Positions 1-9,671 are shown, counted from the stretch's first letter. The stretch: DNA of 64,000 bases from Aquisphaera insulae (GCF_011064615.1 NZ_JAALJH010000021.1:1-64000), one strand, 5' to 3'. Notes: generated by a model not told the origin, from the sequence alone. Program-made: numbers and translations.

Positions 1-518
1 TGCACCCAGACGGTCTGCCCGGTCTGGATGGATCCGGTAAGGGTATTTCCGCCGCGCATGACGAAGTCGGCGGAGCCGGAGCCGGGCTCGAGGTCGAGAG
101 CGGTGGAGTAGAGGGTGGCGCTGCTGGCGATGGAGCCGCCCAGGTAGTTCAGCGATCCGCCGGTGAAGGTCAAGTTGCCGGCGGTGGTCAGGGTGCCGCC
201 GGAGACTGTCAGGTATCCCGAACTGACCAGCGAGTTGATCGCGGCCGTGCCCGTGCTGAGATGGACCGTGGCGGACGAGCCGATCATCACGTCGTCCGCC
301 GTCCCCGGTACGGCCTGTCCGCTCCAGTTGTTGGGGTCGAGCCAGGAACTGGCGTCGCCCAGCCCGGTCCAGGCAACGGCAGAAAGCACCGTCCGCGCTT
401 CCAGATCATCGAAGCGGGGACGCACCCGCCAGCGAATTGAGGAACGACCTCGCGACGCTCGTTCACGAAGATCAAGGCAATGAGGACGGGTGCGATGTCG
501 GTTCACGAGGCGAAGCAT
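1..518 (-). CDS. Secreted beta-repeat protein with LEPR-XLL-like leader, 5' part only
   Basis: An open minus-strand frame runs from an ATG at 518 off the left edge of the window. GGAG lies 9 bases before the ATG. The basic N-terminus leads into the motif FDDLEARTVLSA, which resembles the LEPR-XLL leader of large planctomycete extracellular proteins. Then come short Gly/Ser/Thr-rich strands such as LTVSGGTLTTAG and LNYLGGSIASSATL, as in autotransporter-like beta-helix repeats. The W-x-x-x-NW-S-G pattern (DPNNWSG) is common at the start of such repeats. About 172 codons are visible and the C-terminus is missing. The role is probably a cell-surface or secreted structural protein; no enzyme motif is visible. 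The next gene is divergent. Confidence 0.6.
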   Translation of the reverse strand, partial: MLRLVNRHRTRPHCLDLRERASRGRSSIRWRVRPRFDDLEARTVLSAVAWTGLGDASSWLDPNNWSGQAVPGTADDVMIGSSATVHLSTGTAAINSLVSSGYLTVSGGTLTTAGNLTFTGGSLNYLGGSIASSATLYSTALDLEPGSGSADFVMRGGNTLTGSIQTGQTVWV

Positions 519-964
519 GATGGAGAACTCCTGACCGCGAAAGGCACGTATCAATGTCGCTGCCAAGTGCGGGAGATCGTCATCGACGGCCGGCAAACAA
601 GCTTGTCCGGAAGGCAGGCACAGCAATGCGTGAATGCGGCGTACGTCGACGCGCTTTCATTACCAAGAGGATGAATCGGGTTCGGAGTAGCTCATCGACC
701 TTTGCGGATTCTCTCGGAAGGCGCCGCCGATGAGCCATAAGATATTCATTCACAATGGATTAAGACGTTCGCACGGCAGCCCACCAGATCAAGACTGTGG
801 CGATCATGCATCAATCTCGACTTGAAGCGTGAAATCATGGCGTGATCGTGATAGCCTGATGATGCTGTTGTTCTTCGGTAAGACGACCGAGGGGACGGCC
901 GATATCTCGAGGGCGAGTGTCGGGGCATCAGCTCATGTTGTCGAGTTCCCTGGAGCGTGGGGAG
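519..964. other. Intergenic region between divergent genes
   Basis: About 450 bases separate the leftward secreted protein from the rightward sigma factor. The short open frames here lack family-like sequence and plausible ribosome sites. Promoters for both neighbours must lie here, but no clear -35/-10 pair was found. An ECF-type autoregulatory promoter would not be recognisable by eye. Confidence 0.5.
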
Positions 965-1546
965 ATGAGCCTGCGTGTCGAAGGTGACGTGACGCGGTGG
1001 ATCGGGGAGATGCGGAACGGCGATCCGGAATCGGTCAAGTTGTTGTGGGATCGCTACTACGGCCATCTAGTACGCATCGCCCGGTCGGAGTTGCAGAAGA
1101 GATACAATGCCGAGGGGTTCGATGCCGAGGATGTCGCCCTGAGTGCATTCCACGTGGCGTGCCGGAAGCTGGGCAATGGCCGGTATGAGGGCGTATCTCG
1201 TCGCGATGAGTTCGCCCGACTGCTCATGCGGCTCTTGTTTCGAAAGATGCAGGAGTATCGATGCGCCGCGCATCGCGGGAAGCGTGGCGGCGGCCGGAAG
1301 AACGTGGACGGGATTGCGTTGGCTGAGCTTTTCGATCCCGGCTATCCCGAGGGTATCGCGCTCAGCGAGTTGTTCATGAAGGATCTCCTCGAATTTCTCC
1401 CGAATGACCAGCTCCGGCTGATCGCGATCTGGCGACTCGAGGGGTACACGCATCTTGAAATTGCTGATCGACTTTATTGCTCCGTTGCGACGGTCAAGCG
1501 CAAGCTCACGCTGATTCGCGAACGTTGGTCGGGACAGTTGGGATGA
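965..1546 (+). CDS. ECF-family RNA polymerase sigma factor
   Basis: A 193-residue sigma factor of the extracytoplasmic-function type. Region 2 is seen around WDRYYGHLVRIARSEL and FDAEDVALSAFHVA. Region 4 is the C-terminal helix-turn-helix, LRLIAIWRLEGYTHLEIADRL followed by CSVATVKRKL. The ATG at 965 is preferred over a more upstream start at 917 because GGAG sits 9 bases before it and the protein then starts close to region 2. The stop overlaps the start of the downstream kinase by ATGA, so the two are translationally coupled. Planctomycetes have sigma groups genetically linked to Ser/Thr kinases instead of anti-sigma factors, and the kinase is the likely regulator of this factor. That regulatory link is inferred. 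Confidence 0.88.
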   Translation: MSLRVEGDVTRWIGEMRNGDPESVKLLWDRYYGHLVRIARSELQKRYNAEGFDAEDVALSAFHVACRKLGNGRYEGVSRRDEFARLLMRLLFRKMQEYRCAAHRGKRGGGRKNVDGIALAELFDPGYPEGIALSELFMKDLLEFLPNDQLRLIAIWRLEGYTHLEIADRLYCSVATVKRKLTLIRERWSGQLG

Positions 1547-4500
1547 GTTCCAGCGAAACGGGCTCTCATTTTCGTCGAGCCCTTGAGAGAGACCGGCTTT
1601 GCGACGAGTACGAAGCCGAGCGGCGAGCGGGACTCCAGCCATGCATCGAGGACTACCTCGAGAAGGTCCTCGAGCCGGAACGTGGACCGCTACTCCGGGA
1701 GTTGCTGGCCATTGAATTGTCCCAGAACCGATCGAGAAGCCCTGCAGAGAGAGCGAAGCAACGCGATCGTTTTTCGAAGTGGGCGTCGGTGGTCGATCAG
1801 GTCTACAACAAGCAAGACGCCGACGGGACCGATGGGCAGGTTCAGGAAACCTATGAGAACACCTCCCGGTTTCTGGTGATCGAGAGGTATCGCAAGGGCG
1901 GCCAGGGGGTCGTGTACCTCGCCGACGACGAGCGGTTGGGACGAATCGTTGCTCTCAAGGAGATTCGCGACGAGCTGAAGGACGATCTTGAGATTCGCAA
2001 GCGATTTGAATTCGAGGCCCGGCTGACGGGCTATCTCGAGCATCCCGGCGTGGTCCCGATCTACGCCCTGGGTCACGGCCCAGGCGGCGAGCCTTACTAC
2101 GTGACCCGAATGGTCCGCGGCGTCACGCTCAGGCAAGCGATCCGCGAGCTTCACGCTGGCGAGGTCTGGTCCTGGGGAGGACGCGGGAGACGAGCGGATC
2201 TCCATCGCCTGCTCCGGCGGCTCCAGGCGGTCTGCCAGACCATGTCTTACGTGCACGGCGTGGGAGTGGTCCACCGCGACCTGAAGCCCGACAACATCTT
2301 GCTCGGGGATTTCGGAGAGACGCTCGTCATCGATTGGGGCCTGGCCAAGCCCTTCAGTGCCGAAGGGCCTACGGCGCCGGGGGCCGATGTTCGTATCGTG
2401 TCCCTGGTGAGGGATCGGGGAGAGGCCACCTCGATCGGATCCGCTCAGGGGACGTTGCCGTACGCCAGTCCGGAGCAGCTCCGTGGCGACCCGGACGCCG
2501 GCTACCCTCCCTGCGACGTTTACAGCCTGGGAGCGACGCTCCATCAACTGCTCACGGGCCGAGCTCCTCTCGCCACGGGCGAAGACGCGAATCAGACTCT
2601 GGAAAGGGTATTCCAGGGGCGTGTCCCCTCGCCTCGCCAGGTCCACCACGGGATCCCGAGGGCACTGGACGCGATCTGTCGCAAGGCCATGGCCACTCGC
2701 CGTGAAGAACGTTACGGGACGGTGGCGGAACTCGAGGACGACCTCGACAGGTGGCTCGAGGGCGAACCCGTGCGGGCCTGTCCGTCCCCGCCGTGGGAAC
2801 AACTGGCGCGCTGGGCGAAGCGGCATCGAATCAAGTCGACTGTCGTAGCGACCATGATGTCGCTCTTGCTACTCCTTGGCATCTTCCAGGTGCAACGCTC
2901 TCGGCTGGAGCGATCGCTCGTGGAGGCGGAAATCGATCGGCTCCAGGAGACCCCTCTGGCCCAGGTTGCGGCGTTCACCGGCAGCCTGGCGAAGACTCCG
3001 GATCTCGCCTCTGGGCTGGTGGCTCATCGACTCATTCAGGTCGGCGATCAGGCCAGGAGACGCAAGCTGGCGCTGGCCCTTGCACGGCTGGATCCGTCGC
3101 GGACGGAACTGGCCCGGAGCGAGCTGAGAGCGGACGCGCGGTATCGGTGGAATCTTGCTCGATCGCTCGTCGGGTCCAACTCGGATGGCGTGGATGCACC
3201 CGACAACCTCCGCTGGCTGCTTCGTCCCTTGCGAGCGGAGCTGCTCGAGCCGCTCTTCTTCTGCGAAGACAAGGAGGTCGTCGAGACGTTCCCCGAAGAG
3301 CTTCACGGGGCCGGTGCGTTGCTCCTGGATTACGCGAGCGATCGTCCGGACGTCCTCGCATGGGCGATCACGTTCGCATCGAACCGAGACTTTCCCGCCT
3401 ATCTCAAGCTTCTCAAGAAAACGCCCGAGGCGTCGCGCAAACATCTCTCGGCCGTCTTTCTCAAGCATGGCTCGCTTGAGCTGGATCCCTACCGAAATCC
3501 GCGCTGGACGGAACCGAGCGCGGCGGACTTGCAGGCGATCGACGACGCTCAGGGCCTGGTGCTCCCTCATTCCCTTTGGTGCCAGACCATGCCCCTGGCG
3601 ACGTTCCTGCGCGTCTCGGAGACGCTCCGGCCCACGGGGTTTCGGCCAGCTCGGGTCCGGCCAGTCGTGGGAGCAAGGGGAGAGCCCCTCATCGCCGCCA
3701 TCTGGAATCGAGATGGTTTCGACTGGCGCCTGGAACGCGACCTGAGCACGGACCAGGCTCGTTCTCGGGATCGCGAGATGGCAAGTCAGGGATTCGGATG
3801 TGGTGACGTCGCCGTTTGTCCGGGACCGGATCCGAGTCATTCTTCTTACTCCGTCCTCTGGGTCCGCTGCGACTCCGAGATACGGCTTGCGGCTCGATTG
3901 CATGCCCGGAGCTTTCAGGACTGGGTCTCCTCACCTTCCGTCGGAGAGTCCGGGCGGCTGGAGGTCGGCCTGAGCCTGGAGCAGGCGCGTCACGACGACG
4001 AAATCATGAAGCCCCCCCTTCGCCGGTTTGCGCTGCTACAGTCCCTCAAGCGACCGGACGGGCGCGTCGAGGTGGGCGCGATTCGGCAGGAACGGGACGA
4101 TTGGTACGACCGCTTTCCATTAACTTGCGGGCCGTTGGCAACCATCCGCGAAAGGGAGGGCCATCTCCTGGCCCAGACAGATGTCTGCCGGCTCCCTGCG
4201 GATCACTCGGGGGAGCCGGATCGCTATCTCGCCACCTGGCAGGAGCCCTCGACTTATCGGACGACATTCCTCGACGCCTCAGATCCAGCCTCTCACCGAG
4301 AGGAGGCGCGAACGCTTGCCGCGGCGGGCGCGTGGCCACTATCCGTTCAGTCCACTACAGACAAGGAGGGGGCGATCTCCACCGTTTCGGTGTGGGCCTC
4401 TCTTCACCTCGCGCGTTTTCATGATTATCCGGCGAAACCGCGGGTCAGGGCGGCGATCGCCCTCCATCAGCTCGGAGACCCCGGGCCGTTACGGAGCCTG

Positions 4501-5676
4501 CTTCGGTCCGGTCCGGACCCCACGGAGCGGTCCTGGTTGATCGAGATGCTTCGGACGCTGGAAGGGGACTGCGAAACGCTCATCCGGGAGTTCCGCGGCT
4601 CAACCGACGATTCCGTCCGAGGCGCATTGCTGCAGGCCATCGGGAATGGCGATCAGCCGACGGGACAAGATGCGTTCGTCGAGGAGGTCCTGACGCTGGC
4701 TTGCGGGGCGGCGGATCCGGGGCTGCGGGCCTCGGCCCGGTGGCTCGCGCGGCGTTGGGGGCTGGGCGAGGAACTCGCGGCCCGCGACGCCAAGCGACCG
4801 CGAGGCGAATCGACTCCTGGCGACGGCCGCCTCTGGTTTGTAAACAGGGAGGGTCAGGAATTCACGATCGTTCGGGGTCCGGTGACCTTTCTCATGGGAG
4901 AGACGAACCAAGAACTGGAAGCTCCCGGCTTCGCCCTCTCCCATCGCGTTCAAATCAACCGCGACTTCGCGATCGCGACGACGGAACTCACCGTGGCGGT
5001 CTTTCAGTGCTATCTCGACGATCCATCGGCCTCGGGGCGTTCCAACCGGACAGCAGCGGCAACGCCGTTCGGCCGCGAGCCCGACAGCCCCGCCCTGGGA
5101 CTTAGCTTTTATGACGTCGCATACTTCTGCAACTGGCTGAGTGCACGTTGCGGAATCCCCAGGGATCAATGGTGCTTCATCGAGACCCCTTCAGGCGAGA
5201 TCCAGCTTGCCCCGGACTACCTGCGGCGGACTGGCTACCGAATGCCAACGGAGGCCGAATGGGAATATGCGTGCCGCGGCGGATCCGTGACCCACCGCCC
5301 CTACGGTCGGGGCAGTCTCGACTCCGACGCGCTGCTCGAACGCTACGCCTGGTGCATGATCGGCCGGAGTTACAATTCCACCCAGCCGGTGGGATTGCTC
5401 AAACCCAATGACATGGGGCTCTTCGATCTTCTCGGGAACGCGCACGAATGGTGCCTCGACCCGGTCAAGCCCTATTGCACGGGATCGTGCGAGGCAACCG
5501 TGGTCGATTCCGAGAAGACGGAACCTCTGACATCGAAAGGCAAACGGAGTCTCCGCGGCGGATGGTTCAACATGCCTGTGTCCGGCCTCGGCTCGGCGCA
5601 TCGGAGCTGGAACAGGGCATCCTATGGCGATCAGGAAACCGGCGTCCGACTGGCGCGTACGGTGAGGCCGCTTTGA
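1543..5676 (+). CDS. Ser/Thr protein kinase with transmembrane segment and C-terminal FGE/sulfatase-modifying-factor-like domain
   Basis: A 1377-residue membrane kinase. The start at 1543 overlaps the sigma-factor stop; an in-frame start at 1477 lies inside the sigma gene and is rejected. Kinase domain roughly residues 110-410: glycine loop KGGQGVVYL, catalytic Lys in VALKEI (139), HRDLKPDN (HRD 244-246), and DWG at 264-266 in place of DFG, a variant seen in planctomycete kinases. One hydrophobic segment follows at about 431-449. A long region of about 680 residues without a recognised domain comes next, including helical HEAT-like stretches. The last 250 residues resemble a formylglycine-generating enzyme (RMPTEAEWEYACRGG, GNAHEWCLD, SLRGGWFNMP). 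The FGE-like part may bind a ligand or protein and need not be catalytic. Probable role: sensing envelope signals and controlling the adjacent sigma factor. Confidence 0.88.
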   Translation: MSSSETGSHFRRALERDRLCDEYEAERRAGLQPCIEDYLEKVLEPERGPLLRELLAIELSQNRSRSPAERAKQRDRFSKWASVVDQVYNKQDADGTDGQVQETYENTSRFLVIERYRKGGQGVVYLADDERLGRIVALKEIRDELKDDLEIRKRFEFEARLTGYLEHPGVVPIYALGHGPGGEPYYVTRMVRGVTLRQAIRELHAGEVWSWGGRGRRADLHRLLRRLQAVCQTMSYVHGVGVVHRDLKPDNILLGDFGETLVIDWGLAKPFSAEGPTAPGADVRIVSLVRDRGEATSIGSAQGTLPYASPEQLRGDPDAGYPPCDVYSLGATLHQLLTGRAPLATGEDANQTLERVFQGRVPSPRQVHHGIPRALDAICRKAMATRREERYGTVAELEDDLDRWLEGEPVRACPSPPWEQLARWAKRHRIKSTVVATMMSLLLLLGIFQVQRSRLERSLVEAEIDRLQETPLAQVAAFTGSLAKTPDLASGLVAHRLIQVGDQARRRKLALALARLDPSRTELARSELRADARYRWNLARSLVGSNSDGVDAPDNLRWLLRPLRAELLEPLFFCEDKEVVETFPEELHGAGALLLDYASDRPDVLAWAITFASNRDFPAYLKLLKKTPEASRKHLSAVFLKHGSLELDPYRNPRWTEPSAADLQAIDDAQGLVLPHSLWCQTMPLATFLRVSETLRPTGFRPARVRPVVGARGEPLIAAIWNRDGFDWRLERDLSTDQARSRDREMASQGFGCGDVAVCPGPDPSHSSYSVLWVRCDSEIRLAARLHARSFQDWVSSPSVGESGRLEVGLSLEQARHDDEIMKPPLRRFALLQSLKRPDGRVEVGAIRQERDDWYDRFPLTCGPLATIREREGHLLAQTDVCRLPADHSGEPDRYLATWQEPSTYRTTFLDASDPASHREEARTLAAAGAWPLSVQSTTDKEGAISTVSVWASLHLARFHDYPAKPRVRAAIALHQLGDPGPLRSLLRSGPDPTERSWLIEMLRTLEGDCETLIREFRGSTDDSVRGALLQAIGNGDQPTGQDAFVEEVLTLACGAADPGLRASARWLARRWGLGEELAARDAKRPRGESTPGDGRLWFVNREGQEFTIVRGPVTFLMGETNQELEAPGFALSHRVQINRDFAIATTELTVAVFQCYLDDPSASGRSNRTAAATPFGREPDSPALGLSFYDVAYFCNWLSARCGIPRDQWCFIETPSGEIQLAPDYLRRTGYRMPTEAEWEYACRGGSVTHRPYGRGSLDSDALLERYAWCMIGRSYNSTQPVGLLKPNDMGLFDLLGNAHEWCLDPVKPYCTGSCEATVVDSEKTEPLTSKGKRSLRGGWFNMPVSGLGSAHRSWNRASYGDQETGVRLARTVRPL

Positions 5677-6018
5677 ACCGCATCTTCACTCAATTCCGAG
5701 CTGAAAGCGTAACGGCCTATTGATTTGGTCGGAGCGAGACCAGGCATAAGCTCCAAATGTCGAAAAGTGACACCCAAGTACGATTTGGACGCCGAGCACA
5801 TCAATGCACCCATAATTCAAACATGCTGTCCAGCAAAGGCTCCCGGGGTTTTCAGCCGACCGTCACGCTTCCGGATCGGAAAGACTCGAACTCTTCTCTT
5901 TGATAGAGCACGCTCCAACCTGGGGACGTGACGGGCCACGTCGTTTCTGGTCGGCTGCTGGTACGATGTCACGCTTGTGGGGATGGGCACCAACCACCGA
6001 CGCAGGACGAACCTCGCG
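5677..6018. other. Intergenic region before the PspA-like gene
   Basis: About 340 bases with locally lower GC than the neighbouring genes. No convincing coding frame, tRNA or terminator is seen. The promoter for the PspA-like gene should lie in the right half. Confidence 0.45.
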
Positions 6019-6756
6019 ATGATCCTGGGCAAACTCTGGCGTGCGTTCCGGGCTCAGCTCCACAAGCTTGCAGGCTCCTTCTGGGAGCCGGACCCGATCG
6101 CCGTGATGCAGCTCGAATATGATCGGGCCGTCGCCCAGCTCCGCGAAGGGCGCGAGGGCCTGGCCGACTACCGGGCGCTCGTGGAACGCGTCGCCCGCCA
6201 GGTCGCCCGCAACGTCGCCAACGTGGAGCGCCTGGACGCCACGGTGCGTACCTGCCTCGATGCCGGCGACCGCGAGACGGCCGGCCGCTACGTGCTGGAA
6301 CTCCAGCGGGCGCGAAGAGACCTCGCCGACAACCAGGGACAGCTCCAGCTCCACGAGACGGCCTACGAGAACAACCTCCTCAAGATCAAGCAGGCCGGGA
6401 AGAAACTGTCGGAGATCCGCACCAAGATCGCCCGCTATGACTCCGAGCTGCGGATGAGCGCCGCCGAGGCGGAGATGGCGAGACTGGCCCAGGAGTTCCA
6501 TGTCGACGCGACCACCGACTTCGGCCGGCTCGAGTCGGAGATCCAGGACAAGATCGACCTCAACCGGGCCAAGGTGAAGGTCGCCGCCGACCTGTCGAAC
6601 GTGGGCGTGGCAGAGATCCGCCAGGAGATCGCCGGGAACGATCAGCTTGCCGAGGACGCCCTCCGCGAGTTCGAGGGGCAGGTCGCCCGAGAATCCGACC
6701 CGTCCATGCGAAGCCTCGCCCAGCCCTCCCGCGGACGGTTATCCCAGGTCGATTAG
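6019..6756 (+). CDS. PspA/IM30-family membrane-stress protein
   Basis: A 245-residue, almost wholly helical protein with charged heptads of the PspA/IM30 type: an amphipathic N-terminus (ILGKLWRAFRAQLHKLAG), then long coiled coils (YDRAVAQLREGREGL, YVLELQRARRDLADN, YENNLLKIKQAGKKL). PspA-family proteins bind stressed inner membranes and form large assemblies. The ATG at 6019 gives a short family-like N-terminus with AGGA about 11 bases upstream; a GTG at 5977 in the same frame would add 14 residues. The C-terminal tail beyond the core is short and polar. An ABC importer fused to an OmpA domain lies about 1 kb downstream on the same strand, which suggests a shared envelope-maintenance role, although the long gap argues against one simple operon. 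Confidence 0.78.
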   Translation: MILGKLWRAFRAQLHKLAGSFWEPDPIAVMQLEYDRAVAQLREGREGLADYRALVERVARQVARNVANVERLDATVRTCLDAGDRETAGRYVLELQRARRDLADNQGQLQLHETAYENNLLKIKQAGKKLSEIRTKIARYDSELRMSAAEAEMARLAQEFHVDATTDFGRLESEIQDKIDLNRAKVKVAADLSNVGVAEIRQEIAGNDQLAEDALREFEGQVARESDPSMRSLAQPSRGRLSQVD

Positions 6757-7766
6757 CGGGATTGTCGAAGGACGCGACGGCCAGGCCGACCCCTTGCCCT
6801 CATGCCGACTCCCCCTGCGAGATGGAGACCCGCGGATGGTAGGTTCCTGTTCGTCGGTCATGGGCACCTTGACGTGTTCCAGGCACCCGGCACGTCGGAA
6901 CCCTGGATCGGGCTCGAGTTCCGCCAGCCGTGATTTCGCGAATTTCAGCGAGAACAATCTTTCAGAAGTCCCGGCCAACGCGGTCAAGAATCGCGGTACA
7001 TGGCGCACTCTCTAGATAGGAGACCATCGCGATCGGACGAGGGTGCGCGCCGGGTTCGGAGCATCGCGAGTCCCGGGCAGAGGTCTCTCGCGGACGCGCG
7101 GCCTGAGACGACTCGATCCCGCGACGGTGCGTCGGCGGTCCCCGGGAGCAAGCATCGGGGTTCATCTTGATCGGATTCGAGGGGGCAAACCCAAATCAAG
7201 AAACGAATCTACGCGATTACCCCGTAACGACTTGCGTCAATATCCAGGTGACACCACCGCGACGATCGAAGCCAATTCCCCGCAGGACGCATCCGCCCGG
7301 ATCGAAGGGTGGCACGGGCAGCCCGGAGGGGTGAGGTGGACCGTCATGGCACGTGGGCTCCATGGCACACGGGCCAGGCCGATCCGATGCAGTCAAGGAG
7401 GACGCGTTGATCGCGTCGGACCGGCTCGACCGCCGTGGCCGAGGGCCGGGCCGATTCGACGGGCGGGATCTCTCCTCGTGATCGGCCACCACGGTCATCC
7501 GCCGGCCATCGGAAAGTCGTGTTCCGATGGACGGCCTGGACGTCCGATCCCGGGCCGCTCGTGGGGTCAAGCGACGCGAAGAGACGGCCGACGTCGATCG
7601 CTTCGAACATCCGGCCAATCTCGGCGAACACACGGGTGAGGACTACCGGAAGCCCTGAGTTGCATGGTCTTGCAGCGAGGGTTACCCTGAAGGACCGCGC
7701 CCGGGTCAGGCCAAGTGCCGCCCGGAGCCCAAGTCGCCGATGAATCGCCAGAGAGGAACCTCGACA
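6757..7766. other. 1-kb gap upstream of the ABC operon
   Basis: Open frames in this stretch on both strands are Arg/Pro/Ser-rich with no family-like sequence, and look like high-GC noise. The one structured element found is the long inverted repeat at 7501-7535. A gap this long is unusual between genes of related function and could be a long leader, an unrecognised small RNA or decayed sequence. Confidence 0.4.
7501..7535. promoter_or_regulatory. Long inverted repeat in the leader of the ABC operon
   Basis: Arms of 14 bases, GCCGGCCATCGGAA (7501-7514) and TTCCGATGGACGGC (7522-7535), pair with a single mismatch around a 7-base loop. No T-run follows, so a classic intrinsic terminator is unlikely. 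It lies about 230 bases before the substrate-binding-protein start and could be an operator, an RNA stem in a long 5' leader, or a terminator for transcription from the PspA side. Confidence 0.45.
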
Positions 7767-9542
7767 ATGGCCGCCGGACAGCCGAAACCCGCCTTCTACG
7801 TGGCCCTGGCCGCGGTGGTGCTGGGCCTGATCGCGTTCGCCGTCTATCGCAAGGACGTGGTCGCGCCCAGGCCGGTCCAGCCGCAGGACGAGCCGAAGAA
7901 CGGCGGGGGGGGCGGCCCGCCGATCGATCCCAAGGGCCTGGAGCAGGTGGCCGAGTCGACCGACTCCACCAGCCCGACCACGGTCAAGGAGTACAAGTTC
8001 GTCCCGGCCGAGAAGCTCCCCCCCGTCAAGGGGACCGGCAAGTACAAGCCGCTCGACCAGAACAACAACACGGTCCGGTTCGCGCTCAACGTCTGGGCGG
8101 GCTGGGCCCCGATCGTGCTCGCCAACGAGGGCTTCAAGGCGGGCAAGGAGTGGAAGACCGCCGACGGCAAGCCCTTCAAGGTGGACCTGGTCCTGATCGA
8201 CAACCCGGTCGCGATGCGCGACGCGTATGCCTCGGGCGAGGTCCACATCGGCTGGGGCACGCTCGACATGGTCCCGCTCTTCCTCGAAGGATTCGTCGAC
8301 TCCCAGGGGAAGCCGAAGGACTCCACGATCATGCCGCGGATCTACCAGCAGGTGGATTTCTCCAACGGCGGCGACGGCATCGTCGTCCGGGAGAACATCA
8401 AGACCGTGGCCGACCTCCGCGGCAAGAAGATGGTGATGGCCCAGAACTCGCCGTCGCAGTACTTCGCGCTCAACATGCTGGTCTCCGGCGGCGTCCAGCC
8501 GTCCGAGGTCCAGATGATCTACACCGACGACGCCTTCCAGGCCGCCGCGGCCTTCAACAATCAGAAGGACATCGCCGCCTGCGTCTCGTGGGCGCCGGAC
8601 ATCTACAACCTCTCGGGCGTGAAGGGGAACCGCCTGCTGGTCACGACCAAGGAGGCCAATCACCTGATCGCCGACATCTGGTTCGCCCGGGCGGACTTCG
8701 CCCGCGACCACGAGCCGATCCTGGAGGCGATCACCCGCGGGATCTTCGGCGCGATGGAGGAGCTCAAGAGCGAGGGGGCCCGCCAGAAGGTCTCCGGCCT
8801 CATGGCCGCCGGCTACAACATCCCGGCCAAGGACGCCCTGGGGATGTTAGGGGACGCCCACAGCACCAACTGGGCGGAGAACTTCCAGTTCCTCCTCAAC
8901 CAGAACAACCCGACGAACTTCGAGCGGATCTGGCAGCGAGCCTATTACCTCTACCGGCGGATCGGGTCGATCCAGCATCAGCCGGTCCCCTTCGACCAGG
9001 TGATGGACTTCTCAATCATCCAGAAGCTGGGCAAGGAAGAGAAGTTCGCCTCCCAGAAGGCGGAGTATGGCACCCAGGCCCCGGCCAAGGACCTGCAATC
9101 CGTGCGGGCCGAGGGGGACGAGATCCTGACCAACACCGTCGTCCTCCACTTCTTCCCCAATAGCTGGGACCCGTTCAAGAAGGTGCAGCGGACCGTGGAC
9201 GGCAAGGCCGTCGAGGAGATGTACGACCCCAACGTCGGCAACGTCCTTGAGGAGATCGCCCAGCTCGCCGGCCAGTTCGGCGCAGCCCGGATCGTGATCG
9301 AGGGCCATACCGACGCCTCGATGCGCGGGCAGGTCCCGCCCTCCCTGGTGAAGGAGCTGTCCCTGAACCGGGCCAACGCGATCAAGGAGGCCCTCCTTCA
9401 GAAGTATCCGAGCCTGGACCCGAACCGCTTCAACGTGGACGGCGTGGGCTGGGACCGCCCGGCCGATCCCAGCGACCCGGACAGCCACAGCAAGAATCGC
9501 CGGGTCGAGGTGAAGGTCCTCACGGCCGAGAAGGCGGCGTGA
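7767..9542 (+). CDS. Membrane-anchored ABC-type substrate-binding protein fused to an OmpA peptidoglycan-binding domain
   Basis: A 591-residue protein. The ATG at 7767 is chosen because GAGAGGA lies 9 bases upstream; an in-frame ATG at 7740 lacks this. Residues 10-28 form an N-terminal hydrophobic anchor with no lipobox Cys. Residues about 80-400 look like an NMT1/SsuA/TauA-type solute-binding protein (FALNVWAGWAPIVLANEGF, GWGTLDMVPLFLEGF, IAACVSWAPDIYNL). Residues about 453-591 are an OmpA-C domain: VLHFFPNSW, IVIEGHTDAS, LSLNRANAIKEAL and NRRVEVKV, including the Asp and Arg used to bind peptidoglycan in that family. Binding proteins of this class are normally free or lipid-anchored, so tethering to the wall is unusual. 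It is followed by its permease and ATPase. The substrate is unknown; relatives bind sulfonates, nitrate or thiamine precursors. Confidence 0.85.
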   Translation: MAAGQPKPAFYVALAAVVLGLIAFAVYRKDVVAPRPVQPQDEPKNGGGGGPPIDPKGLEQVAESTDSTSPTTVKEYKFVPAEKLPPVKGTGKYKPLDQNNNTVRFALNVWAGWAPIVLANEGFKAGKEWKTADGKPFKVDLVLIDNPVAMRDAYASGEVHIGWGTLDMVPLFLEGFVDSQGKPKDSTIMPRIYQQVDFSNGGDGIVVRENIKTVADLRGKKMVMAQNSPSQYFALNMLVSGGVQPSEVQMIYTDDAFQAAAAFNNQKDIAACVSWAPDIYNLSGVKGNRLLVTTKEANHLIADIWFARADFARDHEPILEAITRGIFGAMEELKSEGARQKVSGLMAAGYNIPAKDALGMLGDAHSTNWAENFQFLLNQNNPTNFERIWQRAYYLYRRIGSIQHQPVPFDQVMDFSIIQKLGKEEKFASQKAEYGTQAPAKDLQSVRAEGDEILTNTVVLHFFPNSWDPFKKVQRTVDGKAVEEMYDPNVGNVLEEIAQLAGQFGAARIVIEGHTDASMRGQVPPSLVKELSLNRANAIKEALLQKYPSLDPNRFNVDGVGWDRPADPSDPDSHSKNRRVEVKVLTAEKAA

Positions 9543-9671
9543 GGGTGTTCCGGATGGATTGAAATCCGAGCGCCGTGGACGTGTCCTTGACACCCGGCGG
9601 GCCATTCCCGACCCCTCCACCACGGAGGGGAGGGGATCGAATTCCGCCCTCCCCGTTCCTGGTGAAGCTGG

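Noticed and set aside
7043..7639. 198-codon plus-strand frame in the gap before the ABC operon
   Set aside because: The sequence is Arg/Pro/Gly-rich with no ribosome site or domain-like pattern, and the inverted repeat at 7501-7535 lies inside it.
7344..8711. Open frame of 455 codons on the minus strand, opposite the substrate-binding protein
   Set aside because: It mirrors the codons of the binding protein and has no family-like motif or ribosome site.
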